Source: Phycisphaerales bacterium
GTDB lineage: Bacteria > Planctomycetota > Phycisphaerae > Phycisphaerales > UBA1924
Direction of reading: 5' to 3'
Assembly: GCA_029260495.1 (NCBI GenBank)
Contig: JAJDDD010000006.1
Coordinates: 1-64,000, forward strand
DNA: 64,000 nt
Part shown: positions 50,979 to 59,841 of the stretch, in pieces
How positions within the stretch are numbered: position 1 is the first letter of the stretch
How the letters are laid out: the number at the start of each line of letters is the position of its first letter
Translations under genes and position numbers: made by a program
The notes under the pieces: model-generated
The model's input: the letters and a program-made list of their open reading frames with translations, nothing else
What the model was told of the DNA's origin: nothing
Database searches by the model: none

Positions 50979-53611
50979 CACTGCAAGGTGGCGCCTTCTT
51001 CATGAGTCGTCATTGAAGCCCGGATTGGCCGCGGGTTTTTCTTCGGCGCAAACGCAAGGAGCCGGCTGTTGCCTGAGTCCACAACAAACGCCCGCCAGCC
51101 GAGCGTGGCAATCGCCCACGGGTAGGCAAGCTCTCCCTCGTCCCGACCCGCCACACCGTACAACCCGAGCGAACTGCCACTGGCGGGATCGATGCGCTGC
51201 ACGCGATTATTTCCAAACTCAGCCACAAGAACTGTTCCATCGGGAAGGATCGCAAGTCCATAAGGATAGTTGAAGGCGCCCGGCGCAGAGCCGGGAGTCG
51301 CCCCGGGCAATCCAAGCCAGCGCACAAGCTCGCCATCAAGTGAAAAACGCCCGACGCGGTGATTCGCAGCGTCCGCAACGATTAACTCGCCAAGCTCAGG
51401 ATGAATCAGGATGGATTGCGGCCGCCGAAACTGAATTCTCTCAGCTGATTCACTTGCGCCTTCAGAGCCAAATGAGAATAGAAAATTGTGCTCCGCATCA
51501 AAGGCGCTGATGCGATCATTCCCGCCATACTCCGAAACATAGAATCGTTCCGGCGTCACACCATCATCACCTGGAAGAATCGCGATGTCAGTGGTGTAGT
51601 AAAACTCGCCCGGACCGTCGCCATACGACCCCCAGGAGTCAATCTGAATCGCAGACCCGTTCTGCGCAGGCTTGTATACAATCACGCGTTGTTGATGCGT
51701 GTCCGGAATATAAACAAGCCCGTCGGACCCGCAGGTCACACCGACCGGAAATCCCTGCGAGATATCAGGAACAGGCCAACTGCCAATCGGCGCCCCTTCC
51801 GCGCTGAGCGTTTGAATGCGCCCCGATTTATCAACGACATACAACCGGTCATCACGCGCATCGACCGCCCGCGGGTAAACAAACTGCCCCGGCGCCCGCC
51901 CGACTTCTCCAATTTCATGCGAAACCACAATGGGAATAGCTTCGGATGACGGCTCAGCCTCACAACTCGACATCACGAGAGGCGTGATGACCAGAAGCAG
52001 CGCGGGCGCGGCGCGCATGAAGCGCAGTGTTCTGGATCCGAACAGCGACGCCATGAATCCAAGCCCAAGTGTTATCGCCAATATTAATGCGCACGCAGCG
52101 CTGAGCTCTTCCATGCGGTTGTAGTGTAGATAGCTGAGCATTCGCTGCGGAAGATTATCAGCGCCCGGAGGCGCTAGGATGACAGAGGCTTCGATTTCAT
52201 GGAAGCTCAGCGCGAAAATGGCCAGGGCGATCGCGCCCATCCCGCCAGCCTGAAGTGGCGCTGACGTGCGCAGCCAGGAAGCAAATGAAAGCGGTCCAGC
52301 AAGATCGCGAACCTCCGCCAGAGATCGCGGCTCCATGCGCGCAAACACAAACCCTGCTACTGCAGCGAGCGCACAAAAACGAGCAATGTGCGCGCCAGCA
52401 ACGCCAATCCGCGTCTCCCCGATCCACCCGCCTCCCGGAAGCGTTGAGGCGCTCAGCAGCGCCGACCCAATCAAAACGCCGGGAGTCAGCAGCAGCGCAA
52501 TCCAAAATAGAAGCGTCAAACGAGCGCACACCGGCGCCGCGGTCCGAGGCGCTGTCGCAAGCCACAGGGACATCGCAGCGCATACAAAAATCCCTGCAAC
52601 CCCCGCTGCGAGCGCCACACCGGCGCTGACGCCGGCGGCCTCACTCACAAGACGCCAGACGCGGGTGAAGGAGTGCGCACTCTTGATGTTGATCAAAAAA
52701 AGCGCGAGCGGCGCCAACGTGGAAAGTGCCCAGATAAGCCAGGCCGCGATGAGCCAGAAGAGATGGATATTTCGGTCTGGTGCGCACTGGGTGCGCGCTT
52801 CGGCGCGTGTGGTTCGATCAAGGAGCCGCGCCAGTGCGCACGCGGCGACGATCGCGATCATCAGAAGCGGGGTAGCTGCGATCCAGGCGCCGGCGGCGCC
52901 CCCCGTTTCATCGAGCAGCCGCCAGATGACAATCGCGTAGGTCTCAACCTGCGCGACATGCAGCGGGACGGCGCCGCTGAGCATAATAAGCGTGACGAGT
53001 GCGATTGAAATAGCGATGGCGCCGCGCATCGAGGTGAGCACGACGCGCGCCCGCGACCAGGTGCTGGCGGGCGCCAGGCGCATGGAGTCCAGAGTTACGT
53101 TTTCGATTGTGCGCGCGCCCGCGCCCATCACGACGGCGGCGATCGGCCACGCCCACAGCGCCAACGCGAGGATTGCGTGCATTTTCGTGACGAAAGGCGC
53201 CCAGGTGGGGGCGTCGCGGAGAAGAAGATCGCCAGCCCATGTGCCGGGCGCGCGCGCCAGACCCCAGCCGGCGTAAACGATGTAGTTGGGCACGAAAATG
53301 GGCGCCACGAGCAGAACGGTCCAGCCGGGGCGCAGGCGGCGCATGGACCAGGCGGCGGGGAAAGCAAGGACTGTGGAAATAAAGCCGATAAGCAGCGTTA
53401 CGCTGAGTGTGCGCACAAGGAGGGGAGCGTTGGCGATGGTGACACCGAGGGCATGGCCGATGGAGGAAGCCGGCGTGTCGGGAGATTGTGTGACCCCGAG
53501 GATGACTCCGAGCGCGATGATCGCGGTGAGAAGAGCGCACAGAGCGGCGCTGGCGGTGACGATGATGGCGATCGCGGGCGAATGCCGAAGGCCGGCGAGG
53601 CCGGGGATCAT
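50978..53611 (-). CDS. ABC-type permease fused to NHL-repeat beta-propeller
   Basis: From the ATG at 53611 (overlapping the upstream stop by ATGA) the protein has 877 residues. Residues ~10-530 carry about 12 hydrophobic segments and resemble a double-domain iron(III)-type ABC permease (FbpB-like), e.g. LVRTLSVTLLIGFISTVLAF and VVMGAGARTIENVTLDSMRL. At residue 532 a new MRAAPALLLVITPLVMSSCE begins, a complete lipoprotein signal with lipobox SSC, and then NHL repeats (VGRAPGQFVYPRAVDARDDR, YVSEYGGNDRISAFD, VADAANHRVGRFSLDGELVR). The frame is open throughout. Either a true fusion or two genes with a lost stop codon; internal initiation at 52018 is possible but has no Shine-Dalgarno. Confidence 0.8.
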   Translation of the reverse strand: MIPGLAGLRHSPAIAIIVTASAALCALLTAIIALGVILGVTQSPDTPASSIGHALGVTIANAPLLVRTLSVTLLIGFISTVLAFPAAWSMRRLRPGWTVLLVAPIFVPNYIVYAGWGLARAPGTWAGDLLLRDAPTWAPFVTKMHAILALALWAWPIAAVVMGAGARTIENVTLDSMRLAPASTWSRARVVLTSMRGAIAISIALVTLIMLSGAVPLHVAQVETYAIVIWRLLDETGGAAGAWIAATPLLMIAIVAACALARLLDRTTRAEARTQCAPDRNIHLFWLIAAWLIWALSTLAPLALFLINIKSAHSFTRVWRLVSEAAGVSAGVALAAGVAGIFVCAAMSLWLATAPRTAAPVCARLTLLFWIALLLTPGVLIGSALLSASTLPGGGWIGETRIGVAGAHIARFCALAAVAGFVFARMEPRSLAEVRDLAGPLSFASWLRTSAPLQAGGMGAIALAIFALSFHEIEASVILAPPGADNLPQRMLSYLHYNRMEELSAACALILAITLGLGFMASLFGSRTLRFMRAAPALLLVITPLVMSSCEAEPSSEAIPIVVSHEIGEVGRAPGQFVYPRAVDARDDRLYVVDKSGRIQTLSAEGAPIGSWPVPDISQGFPVGVTCGSDGLVYIPDTHQQRVIVYKPAQNGSAIQIDSWGSYGDGPGEFYYTTDIAILPGDDGVTPERFYVSEYGGNDRISAFDAEHNFLFSFGSEGASESAERIQFRRPQSILIHPELGELIVADAANHRVGRFSLDGELVRWLGLPGATPGSAPGAFNYPYGLAILPDGTVLVAEFGNNRVQRIDPASGSSLGLYGVAGRDEGELAYPWAIATLGWRAFVVDSGNSRLLAFAPKKNPRPIRASMTTHEEGATLQ

Positions 53612-54705
53612 TGGCTGAAGACCTTGGCGCACAAAGCGATCGCAGCGTTATCTGCCTCAGCGACGCGCTCAAAGGTCAGCGACTGGATGGGGTCGGGGAT
53701 AGCGAGGTCGGGGAACTCGCGCTTGAGTTCTTCGCGGATGGGGATGTTGCGCGAGTCACTCTGCGCGAGCATGCGCTCAACGCGGGCGCTGGTGAGGAAG
53801 GCGACGAGCTCTTCGGCCGCATCGGGGTTTGGCCCGCCCGCGATCCGCGAGACAGCGTTTGGAATCATCAAAGCGCCGGCGCGGAGTTCATCACGATCGT
53901 GGCGAATGTAGACAAGGTCAATGGGCCAGTCGTTGCGTTGGCCTGCCCAGACATCGTCGGTGTCGGTGAGGCCAATGTCCGCTTCGCCGTAGGCAACTGA
54001 TCGGACGACAGCGGAGTTGCCATCGAGGAGGCGCACGTTGTTTTCTTGAAGGGCGTTCAGCCATTCGTGGGCAGCGTCTTCACCCCAGATCGCGACGAGC
54101 GCAGCGATGTGCCCTCGTGTTGTGCCGAACTGTGGGCGGGCGATGACGATTCTGCCGCGCCAGCGGGGATCCGTAAGGTCTGTGAGATTTCGGGGCGCGT
54201 CTTCGGGTGTGACTCGTTTGGTGTTGTAGACAAGCACGCGGGCGCGCTGGGCGAAGCCGACCCAGAAGTTGTCTTCGCCACGAAAGGCAGCCGGCCTGCT
54301 GGTCAAGCTTGCCTGTGATTCAATGGGAGCGAGGATGTTTTCCTGAGCGAGGCGAATTGTCTGGAACACTTCGCTGGACCAGAAGACATCGGCGCGAGGA
54401 CTCGCGCGTTCGATGCGGAGTTTTTGGACGAGACCGGTGTTCTTGGTTGCTTCGGTGTCGCCGCGCGCGAGGACGCGGATGCCGGTTTCTTCTTCGAAGG
54501 CCGCGATGATCGGCTGGGCGATGGGCTCGTCGGCGGAGTAATAGAGGACAACCTCGCGCGGGGCGTCTTTGGGGGCGTTGCGTTCACAGGAAGAGATGGC
54601 GACGAACATCAAGAGCGCACAAAGACTGATGAGCGCGATGCGGAGGCCAGTCCGGAAGTCATATATTGCAGTTATTGACACGTCGGCGGTGGGGGGTGGT
54701 TCCAT
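53608..54705 (-). CDS. ABC transporter solute-binding lipoprotein, iron(III)-type
   Basis: A 365-residue protein with an N-terminal helix and lipobox VAISSC (Cys ~39). The mature part begins VVLYYSADEPIAQPIIAAFE, the pattern of FbpA/AfuA iron(III)-binding proteins (family 1 solute-binding). Later blocks such as PRADVFWSSEVFQTIRLAQE, RVLVYNTKRVTPEDAPRNLT and MIPNAVSRIAGGPNPDAAEE are also typical. It binds an anion or metal complex outside the cell and delivers it to the permease. The permease gene follows with a 4-base overlap. The ATPase is not in the window. Confidence 0.88.
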   Translation of the reverse strand: MEPPPTADVSITAIYDFRTGLRIALISLCALLMFVAISSCERNAPKDAPREVVLYYSADEPIAQPIIAAFEEETGIRVLARGDTEATKNTGLVQKLRIERASPRADVFWSSEVFQTIRLAQENILAPIESQASLTSRPAAFRGEDNFWVGFAQRARVLVYNTKRVTPEDAPRNLTDLTDPRWRGRIVIARPQFGTTRGHIAALVAIWGEDAAHEWLNALQENNVRLLDGNSAVVRSVAYGEADIGLTDTDDVWAGQRNDWPIDLVYIRHDRDELRAGALMIPNAVSRIAGGPNPDAAEELVAFLTSARVERMLAQSDSRNIPIREELKREFPDLAIPDPIQSLTFERVAEADNAAIALCAKVFSQ

Positions 54706-54726
54706 GCTGTCGAAGGCGCCGCGAGT

Positions 54727-56427
54727 TTACTTGTCGTCAGGTTGATCTTGAGAAGAGTCGGTGTTTTCAGCTTCTTCAACGCCTTTGCGTTCGAGGTTGC
54801 CAAAATAGCGTTTGACAGCGTCGTGGAACTCGCGAGGAATTGCTTTGTTGTCGATGGCTTCGGCGGCGGTAGCCTCGCCGGCTTCGACAGCTTCGGCAAA
54901 CTCAGCCCGGGATTCACCGCGGACCTGCGTATCGTTGACGAGGCGGCGAGCAATGATGGCGCCGGGAACTGTCTTTGTTTTTGATTTTTCCTTGCGTGTG
55001 GTGAAGTCCGCTTCGGCTTCTTCCATTTGCATACCGCCTTCGCCGCGACCCTTGGGCGCGAAGAGGTCGAACATATCAAAGGGCTTGGAGGCGCCTTGTC
55101 CGCCGCCTTCACCGAACATTTCGCTGAGCGACGCCAACTGTTGGGTGATCTGTGATTGGGCGGCGCCGGCGGCTTCGAGCTCGGACTGCATCATGTCCAT
55201 CTCGCTGAGCATGTCGCCCATGTTCTGCATCGCTTGTTGCAGTCCTTCGCCGTTGTTCATGCACTCGGCGCACTGCTGCATTCCATCAGCAAGCTGCTCC
55301 ATCGCGCCTTTGGCTTCCTGCACAGCTTTGGCGGCGTCCATGATCTGCTGGCGCTGCTCGTCGTTGAGGCCTTCGAGCTGGTCGAGCGCGTCCTGGAGCG
55401 CCTTGGGATTACCAGCGAGTTCAGGATCAAGACCCATTTGTTCGAGCTGGTTTTCCAGAGCGTTTTTCTGCTCAGCGAGCTTGTTGAGTTGCTCAGCAAG
55501 TTGTTCAAGTTGCTGGGCGAGTTCGGCTTTGTCTTCGTCGGACATTTCACCGTTGGCGAGATTTTCAGCCAGTTTGGAAAGCTCTTCGCGGGCGCCGGAA
55601 AGATTGCCTTTCTGCATCTCCTGGCTGAGTTTGGTGAGCGGGCCCTGCCCTGGGACGCGGAGTTTTTTGAGTTGATCCTGCAGGGCTTCCATTTTGAGCC
55701 CATCTGCGCTTTTCTGAAGTTGACTGAGGCGATCGCGAATCGAAGTGAGCTTCTTGATCGCAGCGCGGCGGACGGTTTCAGGATCGCGGGCATCGGGCTG
55801 AGTGAGTTGCTCAAGATTCTTTTCAAGCTCGGGATCGTCGATGCTGGCGAGCGTGTCGCGCAGCTCTTTCTCAACGGATTCAACCTTGGCGACGGCTTCC
55901 TGGAGATTTTGTTGTTCTGTTTGGTCGGCTCGGGCTTTGGCGAGCCAGCCGAGCGCGTCGCCTTGCGGGGCGATGAGCCAGACAAGACCGAAGAGGGCGC
56001 CGGCGATCAGCGGGAGGGCCCAGGAGTTCGGAGTTCGAGAGGGGAACGCCTGACGAACCAGAACGCGCTGAGCGACACCCTCCGCGCGGCGGACGGTCGC
56101 CTGGCTCCAGGGATCGGAGTTCTTCGCGACACAGAGCGCGGTGCTGAGTGTTTCGCGCAGGCCGGCGCGTTCATCGACGGCGCGAGCGACGGCGAGCTGG
56201 CTTGGCGCGGAGATCAGCGCCCAGAGGATCGCGAGGATGACAGAGGCGGCGCCGGCGCCAATCCAGAGTTCGCGCCAGGGCGGCGTGATTGCGAAAATGC
56301 GCTCGACAGCGAGTGTGATGAGGAGGGCAGCGATAAGGGCGGTCGTGATGAGGAGCCAGGCGCGGACGGAGCGTCCGATGAGGATTCGTATGCCGGCGCG
56401 TCGAAGCACGCTGTTAATCTGCGTCAT
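54727..56427 (-). CDS. Membrane protein with long Glu/Gln-rich coiled coil
   Basis: The start at 56427 gives 566 residues. Hydrophobic segments are at ~28-46, ~55-75 and ~140-158, and the region from ~175 to ~420 is a long coiled coil rich in Gln, Leu, Glu and Lys (e.g. LAQQLEQLAEQLNKLAEQKN). The tail has Met/Gly-rich low complexity (GEGGGQGASKPFDMFDLFAP) and a final basic domain (PREFHDAVKRYFGNLERKG). Similar DUF4175-like proteins accompany MoxR/VWA clusters in planctomycetes. It precedes the solute-binding gene by 21 bases and probably belongs to the same transcript. Function unknown. Confidence 0.72.
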   Translation of the reverse strand: MTQINSVLRRAGIRILIGRSVRAWLLITTALIAALLITLAVERIFAITPPWRELWIGAGAASVILAILWALISAPSQLAVARAVDERAGLRETLSTALCVAKNSDPWSQATVRRAEGVAQRVLVRQAFPSRTPNSWALPLIAGALFGLVWLIAPQGDALGWLAKARADQTEQQNLQEAVAKVESVEKELRDTLASIDDPELEKNLEQLTQPDARDPETVRRAAIKKLTSIRDRLSQLQKSADGLKMEALQDQLKKLRVPGQGPLTKLSQEMQKGNLSGAREELSKLAENLANGEMSDEDKAELAQQLEQLAEQLNKLAEQKNALENQLEQMGLDPELAGNPKALQDALDQLEGLNDEQRQQIMDAAKAVQEAKGAMEQLADGMQQCAECMNNGEGLQQAMQNMGDMLSEMDMMQSELEAAGAAQSQITQQLASLSEMFGEGGGQGASKPFDMFDLFAPKGRGEGGMQMEEAEADFTTRKEKSKTKTVPGAIIARRLVNDTQVRGESRAEFAEAVEAGEATAAEAIDNKAIPREFHDAVKRYFGNLERKGVEEAENTDSSQDQPDDK

Positions 56428-56498
56428 TAGAAAGACCCTTCGGCAGACGGACTCAGCTTGTTCACCATTGTTTGGTACGCGGGAAGGGCGCGAGAGTT

Positions 56499-57428
56499 TC
56501 AATCGGTGACGGATGTTGGGTCTTCGCCGCGTTCGATGGCGTCAATCTTATGCACCCTGCGGGCGTGGCGACCGCCGTCAAAGGGCGTGGAGAGCCATTT
56601 TTCGATGATTCGCTCGATAAGCTTGCTTCTGATGAAGTCGGCGGGGAGGCAGAGAACATTGGCGTCGTTGTGGCGGCGGCTCATTTCAGCGGTGATCTCG
56701 TCGTAGGCGACGGCGGCCCGGACACGGGGGACTTTATTGGCAGCGATGCACATGCCGATGCCGGTTCCGCACAGGAGCAGGCCGCGCGAAGCGGCTCCGG
56801 TGGAGACGGCGACGCCGACATGCCAGGCCATATCGGGGTAATCGCAGCTGCGTCCTTCGGGGCAGGGGAAGGCGTTGATCTCGAAGCCGTCCTTTCGGAG
56901 GGTGGCGACGATGTGATCAAGCATTTCGACGCCGCGATGATCGGAGCCGATGGCGAGTGTGCGATCAGACATTTCGAGACCTCGTTGCAGCCTGGCGCTG
57001 ACATGCTTTTTGAGCAGGCGGGCCGTTTCATCGTAGAGGGTTTGGTCGCCGCCGATGGGGTCCGGGATGTTCGCCCCATTGGGATCGAGGAGCTCGATTT
57101 TTGCAAAGGCGTCGGGGGCGATGGCGTGAAGCTGCTCAACATGGGAGGCGGTCATGGCGTAGATGTGGTCAGCCCCGGCGATCATGTCCCGGGAGATGGG
57201 GGTTGAGCGATGATGGTGGGGCTCGATTTTGAGGCGGCGAAGTGCTTCGGCGGCTTCGGGCGTCATGGGGGCGCCGGGGCCGGCGGCGACGCCGGCTGAG
57301 AAGGCTTGCACGGAATGGAATGAGGTTTTTTCAGCGGCGATGAGGTGCAGGGCGATTGCTTCTGCCATGGGGCTTCGGCAGGTGTTTCCTGTGCAGACGA
57401 AGAGGATGGTGTTCGGGCTGGTCGCCAC
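56499..57428 (-). CDS. Fusion of low-molecular-weight phosphatase and RpiB
   Basis: A 309-residue protein with two domains. Residues ~1-150 are a low-molecular-weight tyrosine/arginine phosphatase: VCTGNTCRSPMAEA with catalytic Cys12 and Arg18, and the general-acid region DPIGGD (~123). Residues ~155-300 are ribose-5-phosphate isomerase B: RTLAIGSDHRGVEML, CGTGIGMCIAANKVPRVRAA with the active-site Cys, and SRRHNDANVLCLPADFI. Fusion joins a pentose-phosphate enzyme to a phosphatase (RpiB next to Wzb/YwlE-like genes is known in some lineages). It opens the long minus-strand operon. Confidence 0.9.
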   Translation of the reverse strand: MATSPNTILFVCTGNTCRSPMAEAIALHLIAAEKTSFHSVQAFSAGVAAGPGAPMTPEAAEALRRLKIEPHHHRSTPISRDMIAGADHIYAMTASHVEQLHAIAPDAFAKIELLDPNGANIPDPIGGDQTLYDETARLLKKHVSARLQRGLEMSDRTLAIGSDHRGVEMLDHIVATLRKDGFEINAFPCPEGRSCDYPDMAWHVGVAVSTGAASRGLLLCGTGIGMCIAANKVPRVRAAVAYDEITAEMSRRHNDANVLCLPADFIRSKLIERIIEKWLSTPFDGGRHARRVHKIDAIERGEDPTSVTD

Positions 57429-57613
57429 GGGGAGGGATGTCCGCTGAGGGTTCTATCAACTGAGCCTGAAGCCGACTGAGAGTCAGTATCTATCGGCGGG
57501 GCGTGTCGGGCAAAGCGCATGGTAATCTGGGGGACGGCGCTGTACCTTACTTCAGGAGTTGATCTTAGAGTTGGCGGCACGAAGCTGCCTGAGGACTTGA
57601 TGGACCCGCACGG

Positions 57614-58198
57614 GTGGAATTTCTCAACTACAACGAGATTGTCGAGGAACTGGCGGAATGGGGCGTTGTTCCGGAGCTGGCGGGCGATCTTGTTCATTTT
57701 AAGCTGACCGAGACAGATCGTGACGTGGAGAAGCCGGTGTGTCTGGCGGTTGGGCCGGCGGAGGCGATCGCGGAGGCGGGAAGCGATCTTGGCGACGCGA
57801 GGCGGATTGAATCCAGCGCAGATCGGATTCCGGGATTCATCGAGGACGTCATCCACGACCATCACATCAGCGAAGTGGTGATTGTGCCGGCGTCGAACTG
57901 GGGCGCGATTGTCAATCTCGTTGTGTATGACCTGACGGAAGATGCGTCATGGCAGCAGATTGATGCGGAGGCTTCGTTGCATCAGACCCGGCGCGATCCG
58001 CTGGCGGTGGGCGCCGCAGACATGCACCTTGTCAAGACAGTCGCTACATCGCTCATCAAACACGCTGACGAGAAATCCGAGGAGATCAACATCCTCGCGA
58101 CGGGGTCTGCGCTGGTGATGCGGCTGGAGCGTCAGGGGCTGGTTCGGGTGTGGTGCCCGACCCGGGTTGTGGCTGACGCGATCGCTGAGATTGTGTAG
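57614..58198 (+). CDS. Conserved-looking soluble protein, unknown
   Basis: A GTG at 57614 begins a 194-residue protein that is acidic and lacks membrane segments. It has a repeated pattern of Asp/Glu and hydrophobic strands (PAEAIAEAGSDLGDARRIES, SEVVIVPASNWGAIVNLVVY, EINILATGSALVMRLERQGL). No family recognised; a small alpha/beta or nucleotide-binding fold would fit. It is divergent from the phosphatase-RpiB gene and 55 bases before the next gene. Confidence 0.55.
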   Translation: MEFLNYNEIVEELAEWGVVPELAGDLVHFKLTETDRDVEKPVCLAVGPAEAIAEAGSDLGDARRIESSADRIPGFIEDVIHDHHISEVVIVPASNWGAIVNLVVYDLTEDASWQQIDAEASLHQTRRDPLAVGAADMHLVKTVATSLIKHADEKSEEINILATGSALVMRLERQGLVRVWCPTRVVADAIAEIV

Positions 58199-58253
58199 CG
58201 GCGGGCCCGGCGGTGAGTGGATGATCTCATCAACGGCCTGCTAAGCTCATGTG

Positions 58254-58793
58254 ATGATGAACATGCGCAACGTCGTGTCTCGTTTACAACTCGGAATCGG
58301 ACTTGTGGTTTTGTTGTGCATGGGGGGGTGTGTTCAATCCAAGGGTCTTGATGTCCGGCGAAGTGAAGCAGGCGAGCAATCCCAGTCATCGAGCACGGCG
58401 CAAGCGAATCCGTTTGCTCCAACTGTGATGGAAGTGCATGCGTTGACTCGGTGGTCCGTTGATGCGCAGGGGCTCCGGGCGGTGGAGGCGCATCTGGAGC
58501 TTTTTGACAAGTTTGGCGACACCGTGAAGGGCGCGGGGCGTCTGATCGCAATGCTTCGAGCAGAGGGCCCGCCGGGATCAACAGACGAGCGCCAGTATCG
58601 CTGGGATATTGATCTGTCGAATCCGAAGCGCGCGACGCGGGAGTATTACAACTCGACAACGCGAACATATGCAATCTCACTCAGCCTGGGTGAAGAGGTG
58701 GAAGCGCCGGCGCGAGCGCGGCTCACTGTGACGCTGATCACTGTCGAAGGTCGGCGCCTGACGGCGGAGCATGTGCTTGAGCGCAGCGGCTAA
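58254..58793 (+). CDS. Predicted lipoprotein, unknown
   Basis: Starts at one of the closely spaced ATGs at 58254-58263. The 179-residue protein has a signal peptide with lipobox LCMGGCVQS, a Ser/Gln/Ala-rich linker, and a beta-rich domain (ALTRWSVDAQGLRAVEAHLE, RQYRWDIDLSNPKRATREYY, RARLTVTLITVEGRRLTAEH). No family recognised. Convergent with the adaptor gene. Confidence 0.7.
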   Translation: MMNMRNVVSRLQLGIGLVVLLCMGGCVQSKGLDVRRSEAGEQSQSSSTAQANPFAPTVMEVHALTRWSVDAQGLRAVEAHLELFDKFGDTVKGAGRLIAMLRAEGPPGSTDERQYRWDIDLSNPKRATREYYNSTTRTYAISLSLGEEVEAPARARLTVTLITVEGRRLTAEHVLERSG

Positions 58794-58837
58794 ATCGTAC
58801 GCTGAGCGCCAGCGTGAAAGAGCCGGTCGGTTGCAAC

Positions 58838-59704
58838 TCAATCTCTCGAAAGAGTCGCGGGCTTTACAAATCGCACGCGGACGATTCGTCCTGCGGGAAG
58901 TTTGTTCGGGTTGGCGACTTCGATGTGAACCAGCCGTGTGTCGCTGGCAGCGTCAGCAACCTGGGCAAGGTATGTAATGCGCCCCTGCAGGACAGAGTCG
59001 GCGCCGCCGATGTCATACAACGCCCATGCGGGATCACCCACATGAAGCGGCAAGGTGTCTTCAGTTGGCGTGGGCGCCTCGATGATGAGGGGGTCTGTCG
59101 CAACGATGCGCACGACAGCGCGAAGCTGTTCGACCGTTTCGCCCGGCGAGATCAACACGCGCTCAACCACGCCCGCGATGGGCGAGCGAAGCGTGTAGGC
59201 ATCGTGACGCGCGCGGGCCTGGTCGAGCTGGGCTTGCGCTTCTGCCTGCGTTTGTCTGGCTGCCTGCAGCTCAAGCTCCGACCGGCGTGTTCGCAGCTTG
59301 GCGCTTTCCACTTCAAACTGGGCGGCGGCGTTTCGCTCGAAAGAGTCAAGCACGCGCTGCTCTTCAATACGCGCCATCGCAAGCTCAGCTTCTGCAAGGT
59401 CTATGGAAAGCGTGCTCCCGGCCCGCAGCTCGTGGTACGAGATCAACGCAACGCCTTCGGCCGCCTCAAGTCGCACCAGCGTCCGGCCAGGCTCGATCAC
59501 GTCGCCGGGCGAAACCAGCACATCCGCGACACGTCCCGGAATCGTGAAGCCCAGCTCAACATCATGCTTCGCTCTCGCGACCGCCTCGACTTCAACGATC
59601 GGCTGTTCCTCGGCGCCCGTGTGGCTTGGGGCGAGGATGAGCAGGCCGAGTGCAAGCATCAGGGCGCCGCCGAAGGTCTGCGTTTGGTTATGTGAGATTG
59701 GCAT
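58838..59704 (-). CDS. Periplasmic adaptor (RND/HlyD-type membrane fusion protein)
   Basis: A 288-residue secreted protein: signal peptide, first half of a barrel-sandwich (lipoyl-like) hybrid motif VELGFTIPGRVADVLVSPGD VIEPG, a coiled-coil hairpin (residues ~90-160, EVESAKLRTRRSELELQAAR), the second half YTLRSPIAGVVERVLISPGE, and a beta-barrel ending VRVRFVKPA. This is the architecture of AcrA/HlyD-type adaptors that link an inner-membrane pump to an outer-membrane channel. It is divergent from two related HlyD-type genes, with 137 bases between starts. No TolC gene is visible. Confidence 0.88.
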   Translation of the reverse strand: MPISHNQTQTFGGALMLALGLLILAPSHTGAEEQPIVEVEAVARAKHDVELGFTIPGRVADVLVSPGDVIEPGRTLVRLEAAEGVALISYHELRAGSTLSIDLAEAELAMARIEEQRVLDSFERNAAAQFEVESAKLRTRRSELELQAARQTQAEAQAQLDQARARHDAYTLRSPIAGVVERVLISPGETVEQLRAVVRIVATDPLIIEAPTPTEDTLPLHVGDPAWALYDIGGADSVLQGRITYLAQVADAASDTRLVHIEVANPNKLPAGRIVRVRFVKPATLSRD

Positions 59705-59841
59705 GGCGTTGCTCCAGCACAGGGTGGCGGTGTGTCGAAGAGTTCATCGGCGATGGTGGGGCGCTAGAATCGCTGATTCGCGCCTTCGGCTTGCCCATCG
59801 GCGGGCCGACATAGTAAGGATAGACGGGGAACGTCCGCGAA

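Noticed and set aside
55156-56430. Long plus-strand open frame (~424 codons) opposite the coiled-coil membrane protein
   Set aside because: Its Leu/Phe-rich composition mirrors the Glu/Gln/Lys coiled coil on the minus strand; no ribosome site or motif.
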